DNA of 64,000 nucleotides from Campylobacter bilis (GTDB lineage: Bacteria > Campylobacterota > Campylobacteria > Campylobacterales > Campylobacteraceae). The notes under the pieces are model-generated. The model made no database searches, was not told the DNA's origin, and saw nothing but the letters and a program-made list of their open reading frames with translations. The number at the start of each line of letters is the position of its first letter. The first letter of the stretch is position 1. Position numbers and translations under genes: made by a program. The stretch lies in the NCBI RefSeq assembly GCF_016806695.1, contig NZ_WUED01000005.1:1-64000 (forward strand). Direction: 5' to 3'. Shown here in pieces: positions 53,241 to 62,786 of this stretch.

Positions 53241-54862
53241 AAAAAAAATTATGGGCTTTATTGTTAATTTTTTCATATGCTAATACTATGCAATATGATA
53301 TAGAACAACTCAAAAAAAAAGAAAATTCCCTAGCTAAAGATTATTACATTTACAGGCTTTTAGAAAAAAAAGCTATCGATAAAGAAGATGCACAAGATTT
53401 AAATTCTCATATTTTTCGCTATATAGGAAAAATAAAAACAGAACTTGAAAAAATCATTCCTTTAAAACCTTATATTAATCCTAAGTACGCTCAATGTTAT
53501 ACTTATACAACCAATACCATCTTAGATGCGAATTTAACTTGTCAAAGCGTGCGATTAAATTCTCTTGTTTTTATAGCAAGCTTAGATTCTAAAGACAGAA
53601 GCAATTTAGCTCAAGTTTTTCAAGGACAAAGGCCTGATTTGGTTAATTTATTATTAGCTTTTAATAGCTCTAATCCCATGGCTTATATAGTCCAAAAAGA
53701 AGATGTTAATGGCTTTTTTAAGCTTTATAATTATTCTAAAAAATATGATTTAGATTTAAATGCCACTTTAATCAATAAATTATCTTCTCACGTAGCTTTT
53801 AAAAATTTTATACAAAATATTATCATTAAAAAAGAAAATCCTAAATTCCGTTACTCCATGCTAGAAATCAATCCTGAACTTGTGAATGAAGATAGTGCTT
53901 TTTATTTAGGCGTTAATGCTTTAACTTATGATAGAAGTGAACTTGCTTATAATTTTTTCAAAAAAGCAGCCCAAACCTTTAAAAACCAAAGCAACAAAGA
54001 CAATGCTATATTTTGGATGTGGTTTATCAAAAACAACAAGGAAGATTTAAAAACCTTAGCCCAAAGCCCTTCTTTAAACATTTATAGTCTTTATGCTAAA
54101 GAACTTACCAAAACACCTTTTCCAAAAATAGAAAGTTTAAATCCAAGCAAAAAAAACAGTAATTTTAATATGCAAGATCCTTTTGCCTGGCAAAAACTTA
54201 GCAAGCAAATACGCGATGCTAATGCTAGCGAACTTGATGTTTTAGCAAAAGAATTTAACACCCAAGAAACCCTACCCATTTACACCTATATACTAGAACG
54301 AAAAAATAATTTTAAAAAACATTATTTCATCATGCCTTATTATGAAAATATCAAAGATTATAATACGACAAGACAGGCTTTAATTTTAGCTATTGCTAGA
54401 CAAGAAAGCCGCTTTATTCCTACTGCTATTTCAGTTTCTTATGCCCTAGGTATGATGCAATTTATGCCCTTTTTAGCTAATCATATAGGAGAAAAAGAAT
54501 TAAAAATCCCTGGTTTTGATCAAGATTTTATGTTTAAACCTGAAGTTGCGTATTATTTTGCAAACCATCATTTAGATTATTTAGAAACAAGGTTAAAATC
54601 ACCGCTTTTTACCGCTTATGCTTATAATGGTGGTATAGGTTTTACAAACCGTATGCTTGCAAGAGAAGATATGTTTAAACCGGGTAAATTTGAACCTTTT
54701 TTATCAATGGAATTAGTCCCTTATCACGAAAGCAGGGTTTATGGAAAAAAAGTTTTAGCTAATTATATTGTATATCGATATCTTCTGAACGATAGTATAA
54801 AGATTTCGGATATTTTTGAAAATTTAATTCAAAACAAGGCAGATGATTTAAACAAATCCTAG
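53237..54862 (+). CDS. slt: Soluble lytic murein transglycosylase
   Basis: A 541-residue periplasmic enzyme with an N-terminal signal (KKKLWALLLIFSYANT), a long alpha-superhelical ring region and a C-terminal lysozyme-like domain. The catalytic Glu is in LAIARQESRFIP (about residue 395), followed by ALGMMQFMPFLA and YNGGIGFTNRML. It cleaves glycan strands to 1,6-anhydroMurNAc ends. The start is GTG overlapping yggT. Its last 104 bases overlap the convergent lipoprotein gene. It corresponds to Cj0843c. Confidence 0.88.
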   Translation: MKKKLWALLLIFSYANTMQYDIEQLKKKENSLAKDYYIYRLLEKKAIDKEDAQDLNSHIFRYIGKIKTELEKIIPLKPYINPKYAQCYTYTTNTILDANLTCQSVRLNSLVFIASLDSKDRSNLAQVFQGQRPDLVNLLLAFNSSNPMAYIVQKEDVNGFFKLYNYSKKYDLDLNATLINKLSSHVAFKNFIQNIIIKKENPKFRYSMLEINPELVNEDSAFYLGVNALTYDRSELAYNFFKKAAQTFKNQSNKDNAIFWMWFIKNNKEDLKTLAQSPSLNIYSLYAKELTKTPFPKIESLNPSKKNSNFNMQDPFAWQKLSKQIRDANASELDVLAKEFNTQETLPIYTYILERKNNFKKHYFIMPYYENIKDYNTTRQALILAIARQESRFIPTAISVSYALGMMQFMPFLANHIGEKELKIPGFDQDFMFKPEVAYYFANHHLDYLETRLKSPLFTAYAYNGGIGFTNRMLAREDMFKPGKFEPFLSMELVPYHESRVYGKKVLANYIVYRYLLNDSIKISDIFENLIQNKADDLNKS

Positions 54863-55244
54863 CTAAAAGCTTATTTTTTTCCTTAACTCCAGGAAGGCTT
54901 ACTTTAAAATAATAAGTATAATTATTTTGTATGAGATATTTTAAATAGGCATTATCAAGCACTGCAATATGAGCTTTTTTATTGTTGATAAAAACCTCTA
55001 AATTGTGAATTTCTAAAGTATTAGGAGTAAAAGTCAAAGCAAAAATATCATCCTTACTTGCATTATCTAAAACAGGATTTAAATATGACATACTTACAAT
55101 AGCATTAAGCTTATCTTGTGTGATTTTATATTTTTGAGTGAACATTAAAGTTTGGGATTTTAAATTCGTATCTATAAGTGCTTGTTCTTTTAAAGAACAA
55201 GATCCCATTAAAAAAATACTTAAAATTAAAATACAAATTTTCAT
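54759..55244 (-). CDS. Lipoprotein of unknown function
   Basis: A 161-residue protein with lipobox LMGSC (Cys16) after the signal MKICILILSIF. The mature protein holds mostly beta-type alternating sequence and two further cysteines (ARICLNHLPCFEL) that may pair. Lys follows Ser at +2/+3, which gives no clear sorting hint. Its last 104 bases are antisense to the end of slt, so the tails of both proteins are coded by the same DNA. It corresponds to Cj0842. No domain is recognised. Confidence 0.72.
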   Translation of the reverse strand: MKICILILSIFLMGSCSLKEQALIDTNLKSQTLMFTQKYKITQDKLNAIVSMSYLNPVLDNASKDDIFALTFTPNTLEIHNLEVFINNKKAHIAVLDNAYLKYLIQNNYTYYFKVSLPGVKEKNKLLARICLNHLPCFELNFQKYPKSLYYRSEDIDIQYN

Positions 55245-55337
55245 CTTTTTTCCATATTTTTTGCAATATTGTAGCTTTTTTACCCTATTTTTTAGTTTAA
55301 AAAGATATAATTTATTTAAAAACTCAAGAGTATATTT

Positions 55338-55826
55338 ATGAAAAAACTTATCATGGCTTTTAGCGGTCCTTCAAATTCAGGAAAAACCACACTCATTGAA
55401 AAAATAGCAAAAAGATCTATGAAAGATAATTTAAAAGTTCTCATCATCAAACACGATCCTAGTGATAAAGCACAATTTGATTATAGCGGCAAAGACAGTT
55501 TTAAATTCTTTCAAAGCGGGGCTGAAGTGATGGTATTAAGTCCTAGTAGAACGACTTTTTTTTCACATGAAGCTAAAGATATTTTACAGGCTTTAAAATT
55601 AATGCCTGATTTTAATATTTGTCTAGTAGAGGGCTTAAAAACCCTTGCTTTACCAAGAATTAGTGTGTTTTGCAAAGAAATTGATGAAAGTTATTTTAAC
55701 TTTTCTGATGCTATTGCAAGTTATGAAAAAATTTCTTCTGAGTTAATTTGGCTTGATTTAAATGATACAGAAACAATCTATCAATATATACTTAAAAATG
55801 CTAAAAATTTACAAGGAGAATTATAA
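55338..55826 (+). CDS. mobB: Molybdopterin-guanine dinucleotide biosynthesis adaptor MobB
   Basis: A 162-residue P-loop GTPase-like protein. It has Walker A GPSNSGKTTLIEKI (residues 9-22), IIKHDPSD, the DYSGKDSFKFFQSGAEVMVL stretch typical of MobB, and CLVEGLKTLALPRI. MobB assists MobA in attaching GMP to molybdopterin for nitrate, TMAO and formate enzymes. It is the first gene of a run with fbp and metG and ends 1 base before the fbp start. The moeA gene lies 13 kb away. Confidence 0.85.
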   Translation: MKKLIMAFSGPSNSGKTTLIEKIAKRSMKDNLKVLIIKHDPSDKAQFDYSGKDSFKFFQSGAEVMVLSPSRTTFFSHEAKDILQALKLMPDFNICLVEGLKTLALPRISVFCKEIDESYFNFSDAIASYEKISSELIWLDLNDTETIYQYILKNAKNLQGEL

Positions 55827-55827
55827 A

Positions 55828-56670
55828 ATGCAAGATCTTATTTTTCACATACAAAAAGCAGTCTTAGAAATTTCTAATGCTTTAAAATTCCCTGATACTA
55901 ATTATAGTCAAAACCATAATTTTACAGGAGATAAGCAACTTCAATTTGATGTTTTAAGTGATGAAATCATAACAAAAACCTTAAGTCAATGCCCTAGTAT
56001 TAAAGCCATTATTAGCGAAGAAAAAGATGAGATTTTAACGCTTAATGAAAATGCTAAATTCATAGTTGCTTATGATCCTTTAGATGGATCAAGTTTGATG
56101 GATGTTAATTTTACCATAGGATCTATTTTTGCTATCTATGAAGAAAAAGCTCAGGCTAAAAATTTAAAAGCAGCTATTTATAGCACGTATGGATCACGCT
56201 TAGAACTTGTAATTTGCCAAGATTTTCCAAAACTTTATCGTCTTGATAATAATCATAATTTTATCTTCATTAAAGAACTCATCATGAGTGAAAAAGGCAA
56301 AATCAACGCCACAGGAGGGACGCAAAAATTTTGGGATCATAAGCATAAAGCTTTTATTAAAAGTCTTTTTAATGAGGGCTATCGTTTAAGATACTCAGGT
56401 GCTATGGTAAGCGATATTAATCAAATTTTATTAAAAGGGGGAGGAATTTTTAGCTATCCTGCTACCCAAGATGCACCACAAGGGAAACTTCGCATGCTTT
56501 TTGAAGTCTTTCCTTTGGCTTATATTATAGAAAAAGCTGGTGGAAAAACAAGCGATGGAAACAATCAATCTTTACTTGATCTTAAATGCGATTTCATCCA
56601 TGCTACAACACCTTGTTTTTTTGGATCTGAATATGAAATTACAAAACTTTTAAAGGTTTATAATGAATGA
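55828..56670 (+). CDS. fbp: Fructose-1,6-bisphosphatase class I
   Basis: Gluconeogenic phosphatase. The 280 residues contain the metal site ISEEKDE (about 66-72), AYDPLDGSSLMDVNFTIGSIF (about 84-104), the phosphate-binding RYSGAMVSDINQIL and KLRMLFEVFPLAYIIEKAGG. I start at ATG 55828, with AAGGAG 9 bases upstream, rather than in the mobB gene. Campylobacter lacks phosphofructokinase, so this enzyme serves sugar synthesis. It overlaps the small gene behind it by 8 bases. Confidence 0.93.
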   Translation: MQDLIFHIQKAVLEISNALKFPDTNYSQNHNFTGDKQLQFDVLSDEIITKTLSQCPSIKAIISEEKDEILTLNENAKFIVAYDPLDGSSLMDVNFTIGSIFAIYEEKAQAKNLKAAIYSTYGSRLELVICQDFPKLYRLDNNHNFIFIKELIMSEKGKINATGGTQKFWDHKHKAFIKSLFNEGYRLRYSGAMVSDINQILLKGGGIFSYPATQDAPQGKLRMLFEVFPLAYIIEKAGGKTSDGNNQSLLDLKCDFIHATTPCFFGSEYEITKLLKVYNE

Positions 56671-56866
56671 GATATTAAATAAAGATAAATACGAACAAGA
56701 CCTAGATAATAAAAAAGCAATTTTATTTTCTTGCCAAAACTCAAAAGGCTTGAAATCTTGTTATAATTGTAATGAAATTTTTACCTGTTTAACAAGAAAA
56801 AATTATGTAGATGCAGTTTATAATAGTATGTCCAAGGGTAAAACCGAGGGAGGATTTGATTTTTAA
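56663..56866 (+). CDS. Small four-cysteine protein
   Basis: A 67-residue protein with cysteines in SCQNS, KSCYNCNEIFTCLTR: a CxxC pair followed by another Cys seven residues later, which could bind zinc or an Fe-S centre. The C-terminus MSKGKTEGGFDF is striking and looks conserved in type. It overlaps fbp by 8 bases and lies 9 bases before metG. It corresponds to Cj0839c. No function is known to me. Confidence 0.75.
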   Translation: MNEILNKDKYEQDLDNKKAILFSCQNSKGLKSCYNCNEIFTCLTRKNYVDAVYNSMSKGKTEGGFDF

Positions 56867-56875
56867 AGGAAAATA

Positions 56876-58756
56876 ATGCGTTATATTACAACACCAATTT
56901 ATTATGTAAATGATGTGCCTCATTTAGGGCATGCTTATACCACTATCATAGCTGATACTTTAGCAAGATTTTATCGTTTACAAGGGCATGAAACTATATT
57001 ATTAACAGGGACTGATGAGCATGGACAAAAAATCGAACAAGCGGCTAAATTAAAAAATTTTACTCCTGAAGAATATGCTGATAAAATCAGTGCTGAGTTT
57101 AAAAAATTATGGGATGAACTTCAAATAAGCTATGATATTTACGCAAGGACAACTCAAACACAACACATAGAATTTGTTAAAGCCATGTTTTTAAAGATGT
57201 GGAAAAAAGGGGATATTTACAAAGATCAATATGAAGGGCATTATTGTGTTTCATGTGAGAGTTTTTTTACTAAAAGTCAGCTTATTGATGAATATTTATG
57301 TCCTGATTGTGGCAAAAAAACAACACTTTTAAAAGAAGAAAGCTATTTTTTTAAACTTTCAAAATATCAAGATAAAATCCTTCGATGGTACACACAAAAA
57401 GATCCCATCTTACCTAAAAACAAAAAAACAGAATTGATTAATTTTATAGAAAGCGGATTAAAAGATCTTTCTATTACTAGAACAAGCTTTGATTGGGGTA
57501 TTAAACTACCAAAACAAATCAATGATGATAAGCATATTATTTATGTCTGGTTAGATGCGCTTTTTATCTATATAAGTTCACTTGGCTTTATCAATAATGA
57601 CAAAAATACAAAATTTTGGCCCGCACACGTGCATCTAGTGGGTAAAGATATTTTGCGTTTTCATGCTATTTATTGGCCTGCTTTTTTAATGAGTGTAGAT
57701 TTACCTTTGCCAAAATTCATTGGAGCACATGGCTGGTGGACTAAAGAAGGTGAAAAAATGAGCAAGTCTAAAGGTAATGTTATTAAGCCTCAAGAAATCA
57801 TACAAGCTTATGGCAATGAATCTTTTAGATATTTTTTACTTAAAGAAGTACCTTTTGGTAATGATGGAGATTTTAGTGAAAATATGCTAATTAATCGCAT
57901 CAATACTGAACTTAGCAATGAATTTGGTAATTTATTAAATCGTATTATAGGAATGAGTGCAAAATATTCTCAAAATAACATTTCAAAACAAAATATTTTA
58001 GAATTTTATAATGCAGAATTAAACCAAGCAAAAAACCATTTAAACCTAGCTATAGATTTTTTAGAAAATTTACAATGCAATCGTTATTTAGAAGAGCTTT
58101 TTAAAGCTTTAGGTGTTGCTAATTTAGCTATTAGCAAATACGAACCTTGGAAACTTATAAAAGAAAATAAAAACGAACAAGCATATGCCCTCATAGGACT
58201 TTGTGCTAATATTTTAGCCAAAGTAAGTCTTTTGCTAAGCCCTGTCTTACCACAATCTTGTCAAAAAGTAGCCAAGGCTTTAAATTTTGAAATTTCATCT
58301 ACAAATTATAAAAAACTCCTTATAGATAATGAACTTTTAGATTTTAAAACCAATATTTGCGAGCCTTTATTTCCAAAAATAGAAAATCCTCTTTTAAATC
58401 AAAAACAAATAGTAATTAAAAAGCAAAATCCTAAAATTAAAATTGATGATTTTGCTAAAATTGAAATTAAAGTAGCTAAGGTGCTTGATTGTCAAAATAT
58501 TCAAGGTAGCGAGAAACTTTTGAAATTTCAACTTGAACTAGACAATAAAGAAACCCGTCAAGTACTCTCAGGCATAGCCAAATATTATAAAGCAAGCGAT
58601 TTAATTGGCAAACAAGTTTGTGTGCTAACAAATCTTAAAAAAGCTAAAATTTTCGGACATGAAAGCGATGGAATGATACTTTGTGCTAAAAGCCAAGATA
58701 GCTTAGTATTAATCACCCCTCAAAGCCTTGTACAAAATGGTTCTTTAATAGGCTAA
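56876..58756 (+). CDS. metG: Methionyl-tRNA synthetase
   Basis: A 626-residue class I synthetase. The HIGH-type motif is PHLGHAYTT (about residues 14-22). The zinc knuckle is CVSCESFF...CPDCGKK (about 125-150), and KMSKSKGNVI lies near 297. The anticodon helix bundle spans about 380-500. A C-terminal OB-fold tRNA-binding domain (about 525-626, IEIKVAKVLDCQNIQGSEKLLKFQL) allows dimers. It precedes the 313-residue unknown gene by 2 bases. Confidence 0.95.
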   Translation: MRYITTPIYYVNDVPHLGHAYTTIIADTLARFYRLQGHETILLTGTDEHGQKIEQAAKLKNFTPEEYADKISAEFKKLWDELQISYDIYARTTQTQHIEFVKAMFLKMWKKGDIYKDQYEGHYCVSCESFFTKSQLIDEYLCPDCGKKTTLLKEESYFFKLSKYQDKILRWYTQKDPILPKNKKTELINFIESGLKDLSITRTSFDWGIKLPKQINDDKHIIYVWLDALFIYISSLGFINNDKNTKFWPAHVHLVGKDILRFHAIYWPAFLMSVDLPLPKFIGAHGWWTKEGEKMSKSKGNVIKPQEIIQAYGNESFRYFLLKEVPFGNDGDFSENMLINRINTELSNEFGNLLNRIIGMSAKYSQNNISKQNILEFYNAELNQAKNHLNLAIDFLENLQCNRYLEELFKALGVANLAISKYEPWKLIKENKNEQAYALIGLCANILAKVSLLLSPVLPQSCQKVAKALNFEISSTNYKKLLIDNELLDFKTNICEPLFPKIENPLLNQKQIVIKKQNPKIKIDDFAKIEIKVAKVLDCQNIQGSEKLLKFQLELDNKETRQVLSGIAKYYKASDLIGKQVCVLTNLKKAKIFGHESDGMILCAKSQDSLVLITPQSLVQNGSLIG

Positions 58757-58758
58757 AA

Positions 58759-59700
58759 ATGCAAATTAGCAATCTTGGCGAACTTTTAAATGCAAGCTTA
58801 ATCCACAAAGGCAGCATTTTAAGCGTAGAAGGTTTTGCTATAAATTTAAATAAAATCAAAACAGGCTTTGCTTTCTTTAGTAATAATGAAAAAGAAATTA
58901 TCCAAGCCGTACAAAAAGGTGCTTATGCAATAATCACAGAAAATACTATAAAAATTAGCGATAAAGAAATTTTTTATTTTAAAGTTCAAAACCTAGAGCA
59001 AGCTCTTGTAAGATTATTACGTTTTCTTTGTGAGGATAAAAAATGTAAATTTTTACTTTTTCAATTTTATGAATTAAGCCTTTGTAAGGCTTTTTATTTT
59101 AATATTTTAAAAGGTAATATTTTCGCTGATTTTGAAACACTCATACAAGCAAAAAAAAATGCTGTTTTTTGCTATGATGATGAGTATTATTTAAGCAAAC
59201 TCTGCGCTTATGCTTATAAATTAAAACAAGTTGATTTTACATTATTATCCCATTCTAGTTGCTTTTTTACAACTTTAATTTGTGAAAATTTATATTTTAA
59301 AAACCTTCATTTGCCCTTTTTTTATGCTAGTGGTTTTGCAAAAATCATTGCCTTTTTAAAAGAAAAAAAACAAAAAATCATCTTTAATCTTGATAAAATG
59401 GATGATTTTAAAATTTACTTTATTAACAATCAATTTAAAATCGTTCCTTTTGGAAGCAGTTCTCAAGCCTTTATAGTAAGTGATAATGAAAATACTTTTG
59501 AATTTTGGAAAGAAAAATTAAAAAATATTAAAGGCTTTAAAAATGCTTGTAAAAACTCTTTATTTTGCGATTTTTCCTACAATCAACTCTCAGATTTAAG
59601 AAAAATAAAAGATTTTAAATACTGCTTGATTTTTGAAAATTATTATAATTTTGAAAAAGAATTTGAAAATCAAAAAGATCAAATTCCAAGTTTATTTTAA
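58759..59700 (+). CDS. Unknown protein with MurE/MurF-like N-terminus
   Basis: A 313-residue cytosolic protein. The first 80 residues (FAINLNKIKTGFAFFSNNEKEIIQAVQKGAYAIITEN) resemble the UDP-sugar-binding lid domain of Mur ligases (LFFAL-x-G--DG--FI-QA-ANGA). The ATP-binding and C-terminal ligase motifs are missing. The rest is rich in Phe, Lys and Cys and low in recognisable motifs. It may be a degenerate Mur ligase relative kept for another task. It lies directly behind metG and overlaps ogt tail to tail by 9 bases. It corresponds to Cj0837c. Confidence 0.65.
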   Translation: MQISNLGELLNASLIHKGSILSVEGFAINLNKIKTGFAFFSNNEKEIIQAVQKGAYAIITENTIKISDKEIFYFKVQNLEQALVRLLRFLCEDKKCKFLLFQFYELSLCKAFYFNILKGNIFADFETLIQAKKNAVFCYDDEYYLSKLCAYAYKLKQVDFTLLSHSSCFFTTLICENLYFKNLHLPFFYASGFAKIIAFLKEKKQKIIFNLDKMDDFKIYFINNQFKIVPFGSSSQAFIVSDNENTFEFWKEKLKNIKGFKNACKNSLFCDFSYNQLSDLRKIKDFKYCLIFENYYNFEKEFENQKDQIPSLF

Positions 59701-60144
59701 ATTATTTTTTTCATGTTCAAGCAAAAATTTTTTAATTTCTACCCCTCCTTTATACCCACCTATTGCGTTATTTAAAACCACTCTATGGCAAGGTATGATA
59801 ATAGGAATGGGATTTTTAGAATTAGCATTTCCCACAGCTCGAAAAGCTTTAGGATGGTGAATTTTTTGTGCTATTTCCTTATAAGAAATGGTTTGACCAT
59901 AGGCAAGATCTTTTAAGGCTTTATAAACCTTTAACTCAAAATCCGTACCTTGTAATAAAAGCGGAACGGTAAATTTTTTAAGCTTACCTGCAAAATACCT
60001 ATCAAGTTCATCAAGTGCTAAATCAAGCACAACACAGCTTTTAGCTTTTGTATTGTCTTTGCAAAAATCAATACGAGTTAAAAATTTTCCATCACTGTGT
60101 AAAGATAGGTAACATAAAGACATTTTATAATAAACTTTAAACAT
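59692..60144 (-). CDS. ogt: Methylated-DNA-protein cysteine methyltransferase
   Basis: A 150-residue O6-alkylguanine DNA repair protein that takes the alkyl group onto the Cys of IPIIIPCHRVV (about residue 117). The DNA-binding helix ISYKEIAQKIHHPKAFRAVGNANSKNP and the C-terminal GGYKGGVEIKKFLLEHE are typical. The N-terminal domain is short, as in Ogt. It is divergent from acnB with 54 bases between. It corresponds to Cj0836c. Confidence 0.92.
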   Translation of the reverse strand: MFKVYYKMSLCYLSLHSDGKFLTRIDFCKDNTKAKSCVVLDLALDELDRYFAGKLKKFTVPLLLQGTDFELKVYKALKDLAYGQTISYKEIAQKIHHPKAFRAVGNANSKNPIPIIIPCHRVVLNNAIGGYKGGVEIKKFLLEHEKNNLK

Positions 60145-60198
60145 TTTTTATCCTCTAAAAAGTTACAATTACAATAAAAGATACTTAAGGAGTTAAAA

Positions 60199-62745
60199 AT
60201 GTCTTTTATACAAGAATATGATAAACTTGTCAAAGAAAGAGCGATTTTGGGTATTCCTCCTCTTCCTTTAAATGCGGAACAAACCCAAGAACTTTGCGAA
60301 CTTCTCAAAACTCAAAATGATCCTAATTTAGTCAATCTTTTACAAAATCGTGTTAATCCAGGTGTTGATGATGCAGCTTTGATAAAATGTGAATTTTTAG
60401 ATTCTATATTAAAGGGTAAAATCAACGCTCCAGGTATAGATAAAAAACATGCTTTAAAAATGCTAAGCACTATGCTAGGAGGATATAATGTTAAAGTTTT
60501 AATAGACGCTTTAAAAGATGAAAGCTTAGCAAAAGATGCAGCCCAAGTGCTTAAAAATATTATTTTTGTACATGATAATTTTCACACCATAGCAGAACTT
60601 AGTAAAACCAATCCTCATGCTAAAGAAGTTTTACAAAGCTGGGCTAATGCCCAATGGTTTGATGAAAAAGAAAAACTACCAAAAGTCATTTCCTGTATAG
60701 CATTTAAAGTTGCAAGAGAAACCAACACTGATGATTTAAGTCCTGCAAGCGATGCTTTTACAAGAAGTGATATTCCTTTACATGCAAATGCTATGCTCAA
60801 AGTAAGGCAACCAGGTTCTTTAGAAAAAATCAAAGAACTTAAAAAAAGCGGTCGTGAGGTAGTTTATGTAGGCGATGTAGTAGGTACAGGATCAAGTAGA
60901 AAATCAGCCATTAACTCCATACAATGGCATTTAGGAAAAGAAATTGAAGGCATACCTAATAAACACAGTGGCGGTATTATCATGGGTTCTACTATAGCCC
61001 CTATTTTCTTTAATACTGCCCAAGATAGTGGTGCCTTGCCTATTGTTTGTGATGTATCTCAATTAGAAATGGGAGATGAGTTTGAAATTTATCCTTATGA
61101 AGGTAAAATCATAAAAAAAGGTTCAGTAATTGCAGAGTTTAAATTGACTCCAAACACCCTTTTAGACGAAGTTAGAGCAGGAGGAAGAATTCCTCTTATC
61201 ATAGGACGTGGACTTTGTGCTAAAGCAAGAGAATTTTTAGGCTTAGAAAACGAAAATATCTTTATCAAGCCTAAACAACCCCAACAATCAAGCAAAGATT
61301 ACACTTTAGCGCAAAAAATATTAGGACGTGCTTGCGGCATTGAAGGAGTACTTCCGGGTATGTATATAGAACCACGCACTCTTACTGTAGGTTCTCAAGA
61401 CACCACAGGACCTATGACTAGAGATGAAATTAAAGAACTTGCAAGCTTAGGTTTTAATGCAGATTTTGTAATGCAAAGCTTTTGTCATACTGCAGCTTAT
61501 CCTAAAGTTAGCGATTCTAAATTGCATCAAAGTTTACCGCATTTTATAACCAGTCGCGGCGGGGTAAGCTTAAAACCTGGCGATGGAGTTATCCACTCTT
61601 GGCTTAATCGCTTTGTATTGCCTGATACAGTAGGCACTGGAGGGGATTCTCACACTCGTTTTCCTATAGGCATTTCCTTCCCTGCAGGAAGTGGACTTGT
61701 AGCTTTTGCTGCAGTTACAGGATCTATGCCTTTAAACGTACCTCAAAGCGTTTTGGTACGTTTTAGCGGAGAATTACAAACAGGAATCACTCTAAGAGAT
61801 CTTGTAAATGCTATACCTTATTATGCTATTAAACAAGGTCAACTCAGCGTTGAAAAGAAAAACAAAAAGAACATTTTCGCAGGAAAAATTTTAGAAATTG
61901 AAGGTTTACCTGATTTAAAAGTAGAACAAGCCTTTGAATTAAGCGACGCAAGTGCTGAAAGATCAGCTGCTGCTTGTAGTGTGGATTTAAGTATACAAAG
62001 TGTAAGCGAATACATACAATCTAATATTTCTTTAATCCAGGCCATGATAAAAGCAGGCTATGAGAATAAAGCAACCCTTGCTAGAAGGGCTGAGAAAATG
62101 CAAGAATGGCTTAAAAACCCTAGTCTTTTAAAAGCCGATAAAAACGCCCAATACGCTTATATTATTGATATCAATCTTAACGATATTAAAGAACCTATTT
62201 TAGCTTGCCCTAACGACCCTGATGATGTGGCAACTTTAAGTGAAATTTTAGCTGATGAAAAACGTCCTAAAAACATTGATGAAGTTTTCGTGGGATCTTG
62301 CATGACAAATATAGGACATTATAGAGCTTTAGGCGAAATTTTAAAAGACAAAGGCATGTTAAAAACCAGACTTTGGGTAGTTCCACCTACTAAAATGGAT
62401 AAGGCTCAGCTTATTAAAGAAGGATATTATAGCATTTTTGGTGCTGCAGGCGCTAGAATAGAAGTTCCAGGCTGTTCTTTATGCATGGGAAATCAAGCTA
62501 GAGTAGCAGATAATGCTGTGGTTTTTTCAACCTCTACAAGAAATTTTGATAATCGTATGGGCATGGGTGCTAAAGTCTATTTAGGAAGTGCTGAACTTGC
62601 AGCAGTTTGTGCAATTTTAGGAAAAATTCCAAGCAAAGAAGAATATTTACAAATTGTAAAAGATAAATTAAATGATGCACATAAAGCCAATATATACAAA
62701 TATTTAAATTTTAATGAAATTAAAGATTTCGAACTTGAAGATTGA
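60199..62745 (+). CDS. acnB: Aconitate hydratase B
   Basis: TCA cycle enzyme that isomerises citrate. The 848 residues follow the AcnB layout: an N-terminal HEAT-like domain (1-155), the swivel domain next ([16 protein letters not shown]) and then the catalytic core. The Fe4S4 cysteines are in VFVGSCMTN (about 700) and [11 protein letters not shown] (about 760). The active site [14 protein letters not shown] is visible. AcnB can lose its cluster under iron or oxidant stress and bind mRNA in other bacteria. It is followed after 41 bases by an ankyrin protein gene. Confidence 0.95.
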   Translation: MSFIQEYDKLVKERAILGIPPLPLNAEQTQELCELLKTQNDPNLVNLLQNRVNPGVDDAALIKCEFLDSILKGKINAPGIDKKHALKMLSTMLGGYNVKVLIDALKDESLAKDAAQVLKNIIFVHDNFHTIAELSKTNPHAKEVLQSWANAQWFDEKEKLPKVISCIAFKVARETNTDDLSPASDAFTRSDIPLHANAMLKVRQPGSLEKIKELKKSGREVVYVGDVVGTGSSRKSAINSIQWHLGKEIEGIPNKHSGGIIMGSTIAPIFFNTAQDSGALPIVCDVSQLEMGDEFEIYPYEGKIIKKGSVIAEFKLTPNTLLDEVRAGGRIPLIIGRGLCAKAREFLGLENENIFIKPKQPQQSSKDYTLAQKILGRACGIEGVLPGMYIEPRTLTVGSQDTTGPMTRDEIKELASLGFNADFVMQSFCHTAAYPKVSDSKLHQSLPHFITSRGGVSLKPGDGVIHSWLNRFVLPDTVGTGGDSHTRFPIGISFPAGSGLVAFAAVTGSMPLNVPQSVLVRFSGELQTGITLRDLVNAIPYYAIKQGQLSVEKKNKKNIFAGKILEIEGLPDLKVEQAFELSDASAERSAAACSVDLSIQSVSEYIQSNISLIQAMIKAGYENKATLARRAEKMQEWLKNPSLLKADKNAQYAYIIDINLNDIKEPILACPNDPDDVATLSEILADEKRPKNIDEVFVGSCMTNIGHYRALGEILKDKGMLKTRLWVVPPTKMDKAQLIKEGYYSIFGAAGARIEVPGCSLCMGNQARVADNAVVFSTSTRNFDNRMGMGAKVYLGSAELAAVCAILGKIPSKEEYLQIVKDKLNDAHKANIYKYLNFNEIKDFELED

Positions 62746-62786
62746 TTCCAATCTAAATCATAAAATCAAATTTTCAAAGGAATAAA

